A stretch of 64,000 nt of DNA from Luedemannella flava. GTDB taxonomy: Bacteria > Actinomycetota > Actinomycetes > Mycobacteriales > Micromonosporaceae. The notes under the pieces are model-generated. The model did not search any database. It had not been told where the DNA came from and saw nothing but the letters and a program-made list of their open reading frames with translations. The first letter of the stretch is position 1, and the number at the start of each line of letters is the position of its first letter. Shown here piece after piece: positions 55,867 through 64,000 of the stretch. The position numbers and the translations under genes were made by a program. Location of the stretch: NCBI RefSeq assembly GCF_039528515.1, contig NZ_BAAALT010000279.1, forward strand, positions 1 through 64,000, in the 5' to 3' direction.

Positions 55867-56723
55867 CGGGCGACGGCCTCCGTCGTGACGGCGCCGGCGG
55901 GCGGGGCGGACCCGGGCCGGTCCGGCCCACGCAGGGTGGCCAGCACGTAGCCGAGAACAGGGACCACGAGGACGCCCAGGCCGTTGATGGCGGTGATCGC
56001 CTCGGCAGCCCGGCCGCTGGTCGGCAGGACGGCGAGCTGGGCCATGACGCAGTAGAGCACGAGCGTGCCGCCGGCGGCGCCGAGCGCGTGCAGCGACCGG
56101 GACCGGACGGCGTCGTCGGCGGCGATCACGTCCGGTGCGGCCGCCGGCTGGGGCCGCCGCAGCACGACCCGCCCCGCCAGTCCGACCAGGACCACGACGG
56201 TGGCGGCGAGCAGGAACAGCCAGAGGCCTTCGAGCCCGACGGGTCGGCCGCTCGCGGCGACGATAGCCGTCGCGAGCGCGACCAGCGCCGACAGCCCGGC
56301 GGCCACCGGCAGGTAGGCCCGCGCGACGGGGCCGACGTAGGTGGCCGGGCGGCGCACGGTCAGTGACGCGGCGCGCCGCTCGCCGTGCCGCAGGTGCGCC
56401 ACGCGCGCCTCGGCCGCGAGCGCCCCGACGAACCAGCCGGCGAAGAGCGCGATCGACGAGATGGTGAAGCCGTGGTGCAGCGCGCTGATCGTGATCGAGG
56501 CGAGGTAGCCGACGACGATGCCGGCCGCGCGCCAGCGCCGGGTGGTGGCCAGATAACGGATCACCGTGCCGCCGTTGTCGGGGGTGATGGTCAGGTTCTG
56601 CCGGCGGGCGAAGCGGGCGACCCGGAAGCGGGTCACCGGCCCGTACGAATAGTGGATCGCGAGCAGGACGGGCGCCAACGCGATAAACCCGAGCAGCCCG
56701 AGCACGCCCAACCTCACCGACAC
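55863..56723 (-). CDS. Membrane protein cotranscribed with GntR regulator
   Basis: The 286-residue protein has about eight membrane helices (LGVLGLLGFIALAPVLLA, IVVGYLASITISAL, and more) and a cytoplasmic loop with VTRFRVARFARRQNLTI. I do not recognise the family. It is the first gene of a divergent operon with the GntR gene. YtrA-type regulators usually control transporter or membrane-protein genes, which fits. Confidence 0.78.
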   Translation of the reverse strand: MSVRLGVLGLLGFIALAPVLLAIHYSYGPVTRFRVARFARRQNLTITPDNGGTVIRYLATTRRWRAAGIVVGYLASITISALHHGFTISSIALFAGWFVGALAAEARVAHLRHGERRAASLTVRRPATYVGPVARAYLPVAAGLSALVALATAIVAASGRPVGLEGLWLFLLAATVVVLVGLAGRVVLRRPQPAAAPDVIAADDAVRSRSLHALGAAGGTLVLYCVMAQLAVLPTSGRAAEAITAINGLGVLVVPVLGYVLATLRGPDRPGSAPPAGAVTTEAVAR

Positions 56724-56746
56724 GCCGGCCTCCTCTTGTCGCGGTC

Positions 56747-56782
56747 TTGCTCAATGTAGCAAGTCATTGCTACATTGAGCAA
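56747..56782. promoter_or_regulatory. Perfect palindromic operator/bidirectional promoter
   Basis: Arms 56747-56762 and 56767-56782 (TTGCTCAATGTAGCAA and its complement) are perfect with a GTCA spacer. On each strand TTGCTC and TACATT are 18 nt apart, so the same palindrome can present a -35/-10 pair in both directions. It lies between the divergent genes at 56723 and 56803. Confidence 0.82.
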
Positions 56783-56802
56783 ACGAACCGGGGAGGGTGA
56801 CC

Positions 56803-57387
56803 ATGTCGGCGCTGCTCAGCGACGAGGTGTGGGCGCGGTTGGATCCGCATGAGGGGCGCCTGACGCGCCGCACGGCGCTGCGCCTGTGGCTGACCATCGG
56901 CGCGGCCATGCTCGTCGCGTCGGCCGGCTTCGCCGCGTGGTGGGCCGGCCTGGTGACCCCGCGGGTCGCCTGGCCGGGTTCGAGCGCCTACGGCATGGAC
57001 GTCGAGACCAGGGGCACGTTCCGCTACCACCTTCTCGTGGCCAACGAGGGCCTGACCGACGTCACCGTCACCGGCGTGGGGCGGTCGGGTCCGGGGCTGC
57101 GCCTCACCGGCACCTCGGGCGCGGGCGTGACGCTGGGCCCGGGCGCGCAGTCAATCATCGTCCTGGAATACGAGGTGACCGACTGTGCCGCCGTGCCGAC
57201 CGGGGCGTGGCCGGTGCCCGTCCAGGTGACCTGGCTGTGGGGCGACCGCACGGTCGACGTGCAGCCGGACACGCACCTCTCGGCGGACGCGCCCGACAGC
57301 TTCTCCTACACGGGCGACCGCTCGCCGTACGACGTCGAATGGCAGCGCGCGGCCGCCGACATGGCCTGCGGGTACAGCAACGACTAG
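56803..57387 (+). CDS. Single-pass anchored exported protein
   Basis: The 194-residue protein has a membrane helix (LWLTIGAAMLVASAGFAAWWA) at about residues 28-50 and an exported beta-rich domain (TRGTFRYHLLVANEGLTDVTVTGVG, ending with two cysteines in TDCAAVP and DMACGYSND). ATG 56803 follows GGGAGG. It is transcribed divergently from the GntR operon through the shared palindrome, so it is probably co-regulated. Confidence 0.75.
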   Translation: MSALLSDEVWARLDPHEGRLTRRTALRLWLTIGAAMLVASAGFAAWWAGLVTPRVAWPGSSAYGMDVETRGTFRYHLLVANEGLTDVTVTGVGRSGPGLRLTGTSGAGVTLGPGAQSIIVLEYEVTDCAAVPTGAWPVPVQVTWLWGDRTVDVQPDTHLSADAPDSFSYTGDRSPYDVEWQRAAADMACGYSND

Positions 57388-57405
57388 GCGGACCGGGTGG
57401 GCCAG

Positions 57406-59160
57406 TCAGGCGCCCGGCCCCACCTCGATGGCGTCGAGGTCGCGGACGGCGAACCGGTGGTGCTCCCACTCCTCCTCGAGGATGACGTGCAGGCACGAGC
57501 GGACGGTCTGCGGGTGCTCCGGATTGTGCGGGTTTCTCCGCGCGGCGGCCAGATCCTCCGGGGTGATCCTGGCCAGGACGTCGCGCACCATGGACACGCG
57601 GTCGGCCCGGGCCTCGAGCACCTCGGCGTAGGTCGGGGTGTGGGTGGTGAAGACCGACATGTCGAAGGCGTCGTTGCCGGTGTGCATCAGCCCGAGGGGA
57701 TGGAACGGCTGCTCCAGCTCCATGATCGCCCTGCCCAGCCACATGTCCGTGGCCAGCACCAGGTGCCGCAGCGTCTGCGCGAACGACCACTCGCCGTCGA
57801 CCGTGACGTCGACGGTGCCGGCTGGCATCGCCGCCGCACGATCGAGCGTGGCCGCCCAGGTGCGCTCGAGCGCGGCCCAGGCCGAGCGCAGGCCGTCCGG
57901 ATCCGCGGCCCGCCGCTCGGCGCGCCCGGGGAAGCGCCGGTTGAGCTCGGTATCGACGAACGGTGCGACGTCGACGCCGTTGACGCGCAGCACGCTCCCG
58001 TCCTCCGAGAGCCACGGGGCGTCGATGTCCGACCCCGCGATGTCGACCCCGCGCATCACCACGCCGGACAGGTCGCACTCGACGAACCGCGCGCCCCTCA
58101 GGTTCACGTCACGGAACTCCGCGTTCCGCAGGTCGTCGGACTGGCTGAAGGTCGCCATGAGATTCTCCTCTTCGGGTGCGGCCACGGCCCGGAGCTTACG
58201 GACCTCCACCGACATGTTGACGGCGTGACGGGCGGTCAGCTCGGCGCCGATGTGGGCCAGTTCGGCGCGGACGGCGTCCGGATCGACGACCTCGACGAGG
58301 AAGCCCCAGCCGGCGAGCGTGCGCGCGATGTCCAGCGCCGTGGGCGCCGAGACGCGCAGCCGCGCCCGGCCGTCGTCCGTCCTGCCGTCCGGGTGGCAGT
58401 GCCGGCCGAAGTGGTCGCGCAGGATCGGCGCGAACCGGGTGTCGATGAGGACGGTCGCTGAGGTCGTCGAACGCTTCGCCTCGACCTCGCCGACCACCCG
58501 CCGCCACGCCTCGTCGAGCGCGAACTCGTTCGGGCGGTCGAACCGCCCGTCCGTCGCCTCGGCCGCCACGATCCGGTCCACCCGGAAGGTGCGCTGCCCC
58601 CGGTCGGTGCCCGCGACCAGGTACCAGACCTCGTCCTTGTCGACCAGCCCCCACGGGTCGACCAGCCGCTCCGTGCGCTCGCCGGTGCGGCCACCGTAGG
58701 TCAGCCGGACCCGGCGGCGGGCCACCACGGCGTCCTGCAGGCGGTCGACCAGCGCCGGCCGGTCCCGCTCGCGGTCGCCCCAACGGGTCGGGTCGACCAT
58801 CGTCGCGCCCGCCGCCGCCTCAGCGTCGGCCCGGAACGTCTGCGGGAGCGCCCGGACCAGCTTGCGCAGCGCCGACCGGGCCGCGCCGCTGTCCGTCGTG
58901 GCGGGGCCGAGCAGCAGGAACAGCGCCCGTGCCTCGGTCGCCGACAGCCCACTGAGGTCGGTACGCGCGCCACCGACGAGCGACCAGCCGCCGCCCCGCC
59001 CCGGCTGCGGGTACACCGGCACGCCCGCGGCGGACAGCGCCTCCAGGTCACGTCGCGCCGTCGCGACGGACACCTCCAGCTCCCGCGCCAGGTCGGCCGC
59101 GGTCACCCGCCCACGGTTCTGCATCAGCAGGAGTACGGCCACGAGCCGGTCAGCCCTCAT
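57406..59160 (-). CDS. WYL-domain regulator fused in frame to pentapeptide/DinB-like protein
   Basis: Residues 1-334 are a YafY-type regulator: HTH (RVTAADLARELEVSVATARRDLEALSAAGVPVY in part), WYL domain (WYLVAGTDRGQRTFRVDRI). Residues 335-584 are a separate unit: MATFSQSDDLRNAEFRDVNLRGARFVECDLSGV (pentapeptide-like repeats) and a DinB-like four-helix part with His residues (LRHLVLATDMWLGR, LEEEWEHHRFAVRDL). At the junction GAAGAGGAG stands 5 nt before the internal ATG 58158, so the second part can also be made alone. Confidence 0.87.
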   Translation of the reverse strand: MRADRLVAVLLLMQNRGRVTAADLARELEVSVATARRDLEALSAAGVPVYPQPGRGGGWSLVGGARTDLSGLSATEARALFLLLGPATTDSGAARSALRKLVRALPQTFRADAEAAAGATMVDPTRWGDRERDRPALVDRLQDAVVARRRVRLTYGGRTGERTERLVDPWGLVDKDEVWYLVAGTDRGQRTFRVDRIVAAEATDGRFDRPNEFALDEAWRRVVGEVEAKRSTTSATVLIDTRFAPILRDHFGRHCHPDGRTDDGRARLRVSAPTALDIARTLAGWGFLVEVVDPDAVRAELAHIGAELTARHAVNMSVEVRKLRAVAAPEEENLMATFSQSDDLRNAEFRDVNLRGARFVECDLSGVVMRGVDIAGSDIDAPWLSEDGSVLRVNGVDVAPFVDTELNRRFPGRAERRAADPDGLRSAWAALERTWAATLDRAAAMPAGTVDVTVDGEWSFAQTLRHLVLATDMWLGRAIMELEQPFHPLGLMHTGNDAFDMSVFTTHTPTYAEVLEARADRVSMVRDVLARITPEDLAAARRNPHNPEHPQTVRSCLHVILEEEWEHHRFAVRDLDAIEVGPGA

Positions 59161-59247
59161 GCCCGTAAGACTGCCCGAGAAAGTACTCAGAAGGTGAGCA
59201 CTTTAGGCGCGACGCTGGTCAGGTCACCGAACGAGAGGAAGAACCCG

Positions 59248-59658
59248 ATGTTGCGCGGACTCACCACCGTCAGCTTCTTCGCCGAGGACGTGGACGCGGC
59301 CCGGCGCTGGTACGCCGAGCTGCTGGGGGTCGACGCCTATTTCACGCGGCCGGTCGACGGGCCGCCGCGCTACGTCGAGTTCCGCCTCGGCGACCACCAG
59401 CACGAGCTGGGCATCGTCGACGCCCGGTTCGCCCCGCACGGCACGGACCGCGTCGGCGGTGCGGTCGTCTACTGGCACGTCGACGACGTCGACGCGACCG
59501 TCGGGCGGCTGCTCGCCCGCGGCGCGACCGTGCACGAGAAGGCCACCGAGCGCGGTCCCGGTTTCGTGACCGCGTCGGTGGTCGACCCGTTCGGCAACGT
59601 GCTGGGCGTGATGTTCAACCAGCACTACCTCGACGTGCTGTCCAGCGCGTCGGCGTAG
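59248..59658 (+). CDS. VOC-family (glyoxalase/bleomycin resistance) protein
   Basis: The 136-residue protein has the betaalphabetabetabeta VOC fold: LTTVSFFAEDVDAARRWYAELLG, GDHQHELGIVD (metal-site region) and VSVVDPFGNVLGVMF-type ASVVDPFGNVLGVM. The start ATG 59248 follows GAGAGGAAG. It is divergent from the WYL-fusion gene and overlaps the convergent reductase gene by 34 nt. Confidence 0.92.
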   Translation: MLRGLTTVSFFAEDVDAARRWYAELLGVDAYFTRPVDGPPRYVEFRLGDHQHELGIVDARFAPHGTDRVGGAVVYWHVDDVDATVGRLLARGATVHEKATERGPGFVTASVVDPFGNVLGVMFNQHYLDVLSSASA

Positions 59659-60110
59659 GCCTTGGCGAGGGCGGCGGCGTCGGGCAGCCGGGCCTCCACG
59701 ACCGGCAGGCCCGGCGCCACGTCGGCGCCGAGCTCGGCCAGGAGCTGGGCCAGCAGCGCGGCCGCCGCCTCCGCCTGCGGCGCGATGCCCGCCGTCACGA
59801 CCGGCACGGCCCGCTTGCCGGCGAGGGCGTTGGCGGGCAGCTGGTCGAGCAGCACCTTGAGCACGCCGGTGTAGCTGCCCTTGTACGTCGGCGTCGCGAC
59901 CACCAGGACCTCCGCCCCGCGCAGCGCCGCCACGGCGGCGGCGGTCGGCTCGTCGCCGGGCGTCATCAGGCCCGCGCCGAGCGCGCCGACCTCGATGGTG
60001 GTGGGGGCGTCGAGGCCCAGCCGCTCGGCGATGGCGTCGCCGACGGCGCCGGCCAGCGTGGACGTGCGCGACCCGGCGCGCGGGTTGCCGGAAACCACGA
60101 CGATGCTCAC
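59625..60110 (-). CDS. NADPH-dependent FMN reductase (SsuE/MsuE-like)
   Basis: The 161-residue protein has a flavodoxin-like fold: VVVSGNPRAGSRTSTLAGAV (FMN phosphate loop) and VLVVATPTYKGSYTGVLKVLLDQLP, the SsuE family signature with the YKGS segment. It supplies reduced flavin to two-component monooxygenases, typically for sulfonate use. No monooxygenase is adjacent. Confidence 0.93.
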   Translation of the reverse strand: MSIVVVSGNPRAGSRTSTLAGAVGDAIAERLGLDAPTTIEVGALGAGLMTPGDEPTAAAVAALRGAEVLVVATPTYKGSYTGVLKVLLDQLPANALAGKRAVPVVTAGIAPQAEAAAALLAQLLAELGADVAPGLPVVEARLPDAAALAKAYADALDSTSR

Positions 60111-60195
60111 GGACTCTCCCTCGATATGAAGCCGATACCATATTAACCCTATGGGAATTAAGAAGGATGCCGCAAGGCCTGGCCAGCCTAACCCA

Positions 60196-60222
60196 CATTG
60201 CCTATGGTTTTAGTAGGCAATG
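60196..60222. promoter_or_regulatory. Inverted repeat between divergent flavin genes
   Basis: CATTGCCTA and TAGGCAATG form perfect 9-bp arms with a 9-nt loop, 22 nt upstream of ATG 60245. It sits in AT-rich sequence between the reductase and the FAD protein, so it may be a shared operator. Confidence 0.55.
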
Positions 60223-60244
60223 CCCTTCGGTGACGGGAGCGACC

Positions 60245-61606
60245 ATGCGGCGGACGACAGCGGTGATCGGCGGCGGATGCTCGGGGGCGCTGGTCGTCCT
60301 GCAGGTGTTGCGATGTACCGACGACGACGTGCTGCTGATCGAGCCCGGCACGCCCGGCGCCGGCGTGGCGTACGGCGCGGCCAAGCCGTGGCACCTGCTC
60401 AACTCCCGGGCGGGCGCGATGAGCGCCGACCCCGACGACCCCGGGCACTTCGTGACCTGGCTGCGCGGCCGGGGCATCGCGGCCGACGCCGACGCGTTCG
60501 TGTCCCGCCGGCACTTCGGCCGTTACCTCTACGCGAGCCTCGAGGCCGCCGCGTGCGCGTACCCCGGGCGGCTGCGACTGTTCGACTCCCCGGTCGCGCG
60601 CGTCAGCACGGGCGCCGACGGGTGCGCCCTGGTGCTCGACGACGGCCGGCGCCTGCTGGCCGACCGGGCCGTGCTCGCTGTGGGGGGTTCCGGCGGCGGG
60701 ACCCCGGCGGCCGTCACCGGGGCGGCGCGCACGCATCCCGGCTACGTCGCCGACCCGTGGGTGCCCCGGGCGCTCGACGCCGTCGGGCGCGGCGCGCCGG
60801 TCCTGCTGCTGGGCACCGGCCTCACCGCCGTCGACGTCGTCCTCAGCCTGGCCGAGGCGGGACACCTGGGCCCGGTCACGGCGGTGTCCCGGCACGGGCT
60901 GCTGCCGCGCGCCCACGGCCCGGCGGCCCCGCCCGTCACGCTGCGCTACGAGACCCGGCTGCGCCCCCTGGTCCGCCAACTGCGCGAGGCGACCGGGCGC
61001 GGCGACTGGCGGCCGGTCGTGGACGGCCTGCGGCCGCACCTCGACGCGCTGTGGTCCGGCTTCGACGCCGCGGAGCAGGACACGTTCCTGCGGCACCTGG
61101 CCCGGCACTGGGAGGTGCACCGGCACCGGATGGCGCCCGTGGTGGCCGACAAGGTCGACGCGCTGCGCGCGGCGGGGCGGCTGACCGTCGCCGCCGGGCG
61201 GCCGACCCGCGTCGGGCCGGACGGCGACACGCTCGCGGTGACCTTCGAGGACGGTCGTCGCGCCGACTACGGCGCGGTCGTGGTATGCACCGGCTCGTGC
61301 CGGCTGCCCGAGGCGGCCGGGCCGCTGCTCACCACCCTGCTGGCCGACGGCCTCGTGCGGCCCGGGCCGCACGGGCTCGGCCTCGACGCGGACGCCGCCG
61401 GCCGGCTGCGCGACACGACGGGCCGTACCCACGACCGACTGTGGACGGTCGGGCCGCTGCGACGGGGCGGGCTGTGGGAGACCACCGCCGTGCCCGAGAT
61501 CCGCGCCCAGGCCCGGGCGCTCGCCGAGCGCCTGGCCGGCACCGTCGCGGTGGCCACGGAGTCCATCCGACCGATCGGCGTGGGGTACGACCGGCTGGCC
61601 GCCTGA
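60245..61606 (+). CDS. FAD/NAD(P)-binding protein
   Basis: The 453-residue protein has the dinucleotide-binding start TTAVIGGGCSGALVVLQVL, then PGTPGAGVAYG and PWHLLNSRAGAMS, the PF13454-type FAD-NAD(P) pattern, and a second Rossmann motif VLLLGTGLTAVDVVLSL. It is a probable flavoprotein oxidoreductase or N-hydroxylase relative. ATG 60245 is chosen; upstream GTG codons in the frame lack an RBS. It is divergent from an SsuE-like reductase, which may supply its flavin. Confidence 0.88.
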   Translation: MRRTTAVIGGGCSGALVVLQVLRCTDDDVLLIEPGTPGAGVAYGAAKPWHLLNSRAGAMSADPDDPGHFVTWLRGRGIAADADAFVSRRHFGRYLYASLEAAACAYPGRLRLFDSPVARVSTGADGCALVLDDGRRLLADRAVLAVGGSGGGTPAAVTGAARTHPGYVADPWVPRALDAVGRGAPVLLLGTGLTAVDVVLSLAEAGHLGPVTAVSRHGLLPRAHGPAAPPVTLRYETRLRPLVRQLREATGRGDWRPVVDGLRPHLDALWSGFDAAEQDTFLRHLARHWEVHRHRMAPVVADKVDALRAAGRLTVAAGRPTRVGPDGDTLAVTFEDGRRADYGAVVVCTGSCRLPEAAGPLLTTLLADGLVRPGPHGLGLDADAAGRLRDTTGRTHDRLWTVGPLRRGGLWETTAVPEIRAQARALAERLAGTVAVATESIRPIGVGYDRLAA

Positions 61607-61609
61607 AGC

Positions 61610-61642
61610 TCCGCTCCGCCCCGTCGGGTTCGACGGAGCGGA
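61610..61642 (+). terminator. Terminator after FAD protein gene
   Basis: TCCGCTCCG and CGGAGCGGA arms (9 bp) with an inner CGTCG/CGACG extension, directly after the stop. Confidence 0.65.
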
Positions 61643-61740
61643 AATTACATTCATGCTGGCGAATAGGACCTGCTCGCGTCGCGTATCGACAGGCGTCACG
61701 ATGGCGGCTACCTCCTTCCCCCTCGCGAGGAGCCGTACCC

Positions 61741-62490
<750 letters not shown>

Positions 62491-62626
62491 GAACCGCAGG
62501 GTCCTGCCGGGGCGGTGACCGTGGTCCCGCCCCGGACAGGGCCTTGTGCCCTGCTCGGGGCGGGGGTGGCGGGCGCACGATTTCCGTGTTGGCAAACCCG
62601 CCGGCCCCCTCAAGGAGATCGAGAAA

Positions 62627-63265
62627 ATGAAGCGTCGGACCCTGGACATCCTGTTCGGCACCGGCGGCCTGGTACTCGCCGGACTGCTGTTGATCGCGGG
62701 CATCGTCCTGAACAGCAACGCGAACTTCGCTAAGACCTACGTCGCCGACCAGCTCAGCGAGCAGCACATCAAGTTCACCGCCGCGGACAAGCTCAGCGAC
62801 GAGGAGAAGAAGGCCGCCTGCCTGGTGGAGTACGCCGGCAAGGCGCTGACCACGGGCAAGCAGGCCGAGTGCTACGCCAACGAGTACATCGGTCTGCACA
62901 TCAAGAACATCGCGGGCGGCAAGACCTACGCCGACCTCGGTGGTGTACAGAGCGGGCTCAAGGCGCAGGTCGCCGAGGCCACGGCCGCCAACGCCCCCAA
63001 CCTGGCCGACCTGCAGAAGCAGCTCGACGGCGTGACCGCCCAGCGCGACACCCTCTTCAAGGGCGAGAGCCTGCGCGGCCTGCTGCTCACCTCGTACGGG
63101 TTCAGCGTCTTCGGTGACAAGGCCGCCCAGGCCGCGTGGGTCGCCTTCGGCGCCGCCGGACTGCTGCTCCTGCTCGGCATCGCCGGCCTGATCCACGCTC
63201 TGATCACTCCGAAGACCAAGGGCTTCGCGGTCCCGGAACCCGAGAACGTCGCCGCGACAGTCTGA
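62627..63265 (+). CDS. Two-helix membrane protein, hypothetical
   Basis: The 212-residue protein has a membrane helix at each end (about 15-31, GGLVLAGLLLIAGIVL; and 168-193, AAWVAFGAAGLLLLLGIAGLIHALI) and an extracytoplasmic helical domain with two cysteines (KKAACLVEY, KQAECYANEY) likely forming a disulfide, and GGKTYADLGGVQSGLK. I do not recognise the family. ATG 62627 follows AAGGAG. Confidence 0.78.
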   Translation: MKRRTLDILFGTGGLVLAGLLLIAGIVLNSNANFAKTYVADQLSEQHIKFTAADKLSDEEKKAACLVEYAGKALTTGKQAECYANEYIGLHIKNIAGGKTYADLGGVQSGLKAQVAEATAANAPNLADLQKQLDGVTAQRDTLFKGESLRGLLLTSYGFSVFGDKAAQAAWVAFGAAGLLLLLGIAGLIHALITPKTKGFAVPEPENVAATV

Positions 63266-63285
63266 CTCCCTCCCTATCCCCCGGG

Positions 63286-63321
63286 CACGGTGCCGGGTCG
63301 CGACAGCGGCCCGGCACCGTG
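63286..63321 (+). terminator. Terminator after 63265
   Basis: Perfect 12-bp arms (63286-63297, 63310-63321) 21 nt after the stop. Confidence 0.82.
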
Positions 63322-63425
63322 TTGTGTGTGGCGTGGCTCACTAACCGGGCTTGCGGAAGCCTTGAGGTACCGGCGGGACCTTCGACCCTGTTGGGTCTGG
63401 CGGTTCGGCAGGGTACAAAGTATGG

Positions 63426-64000
63426 GTGATCCGAGTCTTTCTTCTTGATGACCATGAGGTCGTCCGTCGCGGCCTGCACGAGCTGCTCGACGCCGAGGAC
63501 GACATCGAGGTGGTCGGGGAGTCGGGCTCGGCCGTCGAGGCCGCCCACCGGGCCCCCGCGCTGCGCCCCGACGTGGCGATCCTCGACGCGCGCCTGCCGG
63601 ACGGCAACGGCATCGACGTGTGCCGCGACATCCGCTCGGTCGACCCCTCCATCCGTGGCCTGATCCTCACGTCGTACGAGGACGATGAGGCCCTGTTCGC
63701 CGCCATCATGGCCGGCGCGTCGGGCTACGTGCTCAAGCAGATCCGGGGCACCGACCTCGTCGACGCGGTGCGCCGGGTGGCCGCCGGGCAGTCGCTGCTC
63801 GACCCGGCCGTCACCCAGCGCGTGCTCGAGCGCATCCGCCACCCCGTCGAGGAGCCGCAGGAGCTCAAGTCGCTCACCGAGCAGGAGCGCCGCATCCTGC
63901 AGTACGTGGCGGAGGGCCTCACCAACCGCGAGATCGCGGCCAAGATGTTCCTCGCCGAGAAGACCGTCAAGAACTACGTGTCGAGCCTGCTCGCCAAGCT
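63426..64000 (+). CDS. DevR/NarL-type response regulator (3' partial)
   Basis: The first 191 residues are present. The receiver domain has FLLDDHEVVRRGLHELL, phosphoacceptor Asp in VAILDARLPDGNGID and Lys in GYVLKQIRG. The LuxR-type HTH is LTEQERRILQYVAEGLTNREIAAKMFLAEKTVKNYVSSLLAKL (quoted in part), cut by the window end. The combination LPDGNGI, ASGYVLK and FLAEKTVKNYVS is typical of DevR/DosR-type hypoxia/redox regulators. GTG 63426 is the start. Confidence 0.93.
   Translation, partial: MIRVFLLDDHEVVRRGLHELLDAEDDIEVVGESGSAVEAAHRAPALRPDVAILDARLPDGNGIDVCRDIRSVDPSIRGLILTSYEDDEALFAAIMAGASGYVLKQIRGTDLVDAVRRVAAGQSLLDPAVTQRVLERIRHPVEEPQELKSLTEQERRILQYVAEGLTNREIAAKMFLAEKTVKNYVSSLLAK

Noticed and set aside
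60188..61699. Minus-strand open frame of 503 codons
   Set aside because: It is antisense to the FAD/NAD(P)-binding protein, which has two Rossmann motifs.

Overview
The window is very GC-rich, gene-dense and full of GTG starts, 4-bp stop/start overlaps, Tat signals, an AfsR/SARP-type regulator, a complete 'conservon' (sensor kinase, roadblock, DUF742 and small GTPase-like genes), a Ser/Thr kinase and a DevR-like regulator. This points to a filamentous actinomycete, most likely Micromonosporaceae; the family assignment is inferred. No phage, plasmid, rRNA or CRISPR locus is visible.

Layout. 1-6.2 kb: LPG-synthase-like membrane protein (partial), RibD-C-type reductase and GTP cyclohydrolase II; a small membrane protein with a decayed tandem duplicate; a membrane sulfatase-superfamily protein; an FkbM methyltransferase. 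6.4-14.1 kb: chemoreceptor, SARP-type regulator, Tat-signal mini-protein plus CHAP/peptidoglycan-binding hydrolase, polytopic protein, and a coupled three-gene operon of anchored exported proteins. 14.2-18.9 kb: a coupled four-gene operon with a Cas4/RecB-like Fe-S nuclease and an SF1B (Upf1/Dna2-like) helicase, the best candidate here for a little-described system. 18.9-29.5 kb: SAM methyltransferase, DUF4184 remnant, secreted guanyl RNase, orphan solute-binding lipoprotein, extra membrane sensor and nitrate-sensing-type conservon, polytopic protein.

29.5-38.5 kb: three tandem secreted propeller-like paralogs, a TetR-controlled efflux pump with two visible operators, then a region with tRNA-Gly, a tRNA with a UAG anticodon but short variable arm, an MFS pump with a C-terminal helical extension, tRNA-Cys, and two promoter/micro-ORF/terminator units. 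38.5-52.4 kb: GH10+CBM2 protein with a substituted nucleophile, aminoglycoside phosphotransferase-like protein, two PhoD-like phosphatases, LigD PE-Pol, LacI regulator, a 38-residue membrane protein, a kinase with WD repeats, and an SLC13/NhaD-type transporter with an RCK_C partner.

52.4-64 kb: a cysteine-type leader peptide and winged-helix regulator ahead of a decayed locus in which a transporter 5' end is fused to an ABC-ATPase 3' end; an SMI1/KNR4 protein; a GntR operon with a perfect 16-bp-arm palindrome; a WYL regulator fused in frame to a DinB-like protein; VOC protein, FMN reductase, FAD/NAD(P) protein; a broken SGNH esterase; a two-helix membrane protein; and the start of a DevR-like regulator.

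Recurring themes are gene decay (five clear cases), tight translational coupling, and leaderless starts in which a TAGGGT or TACCGT box sits 5-7 nt before the start codon.
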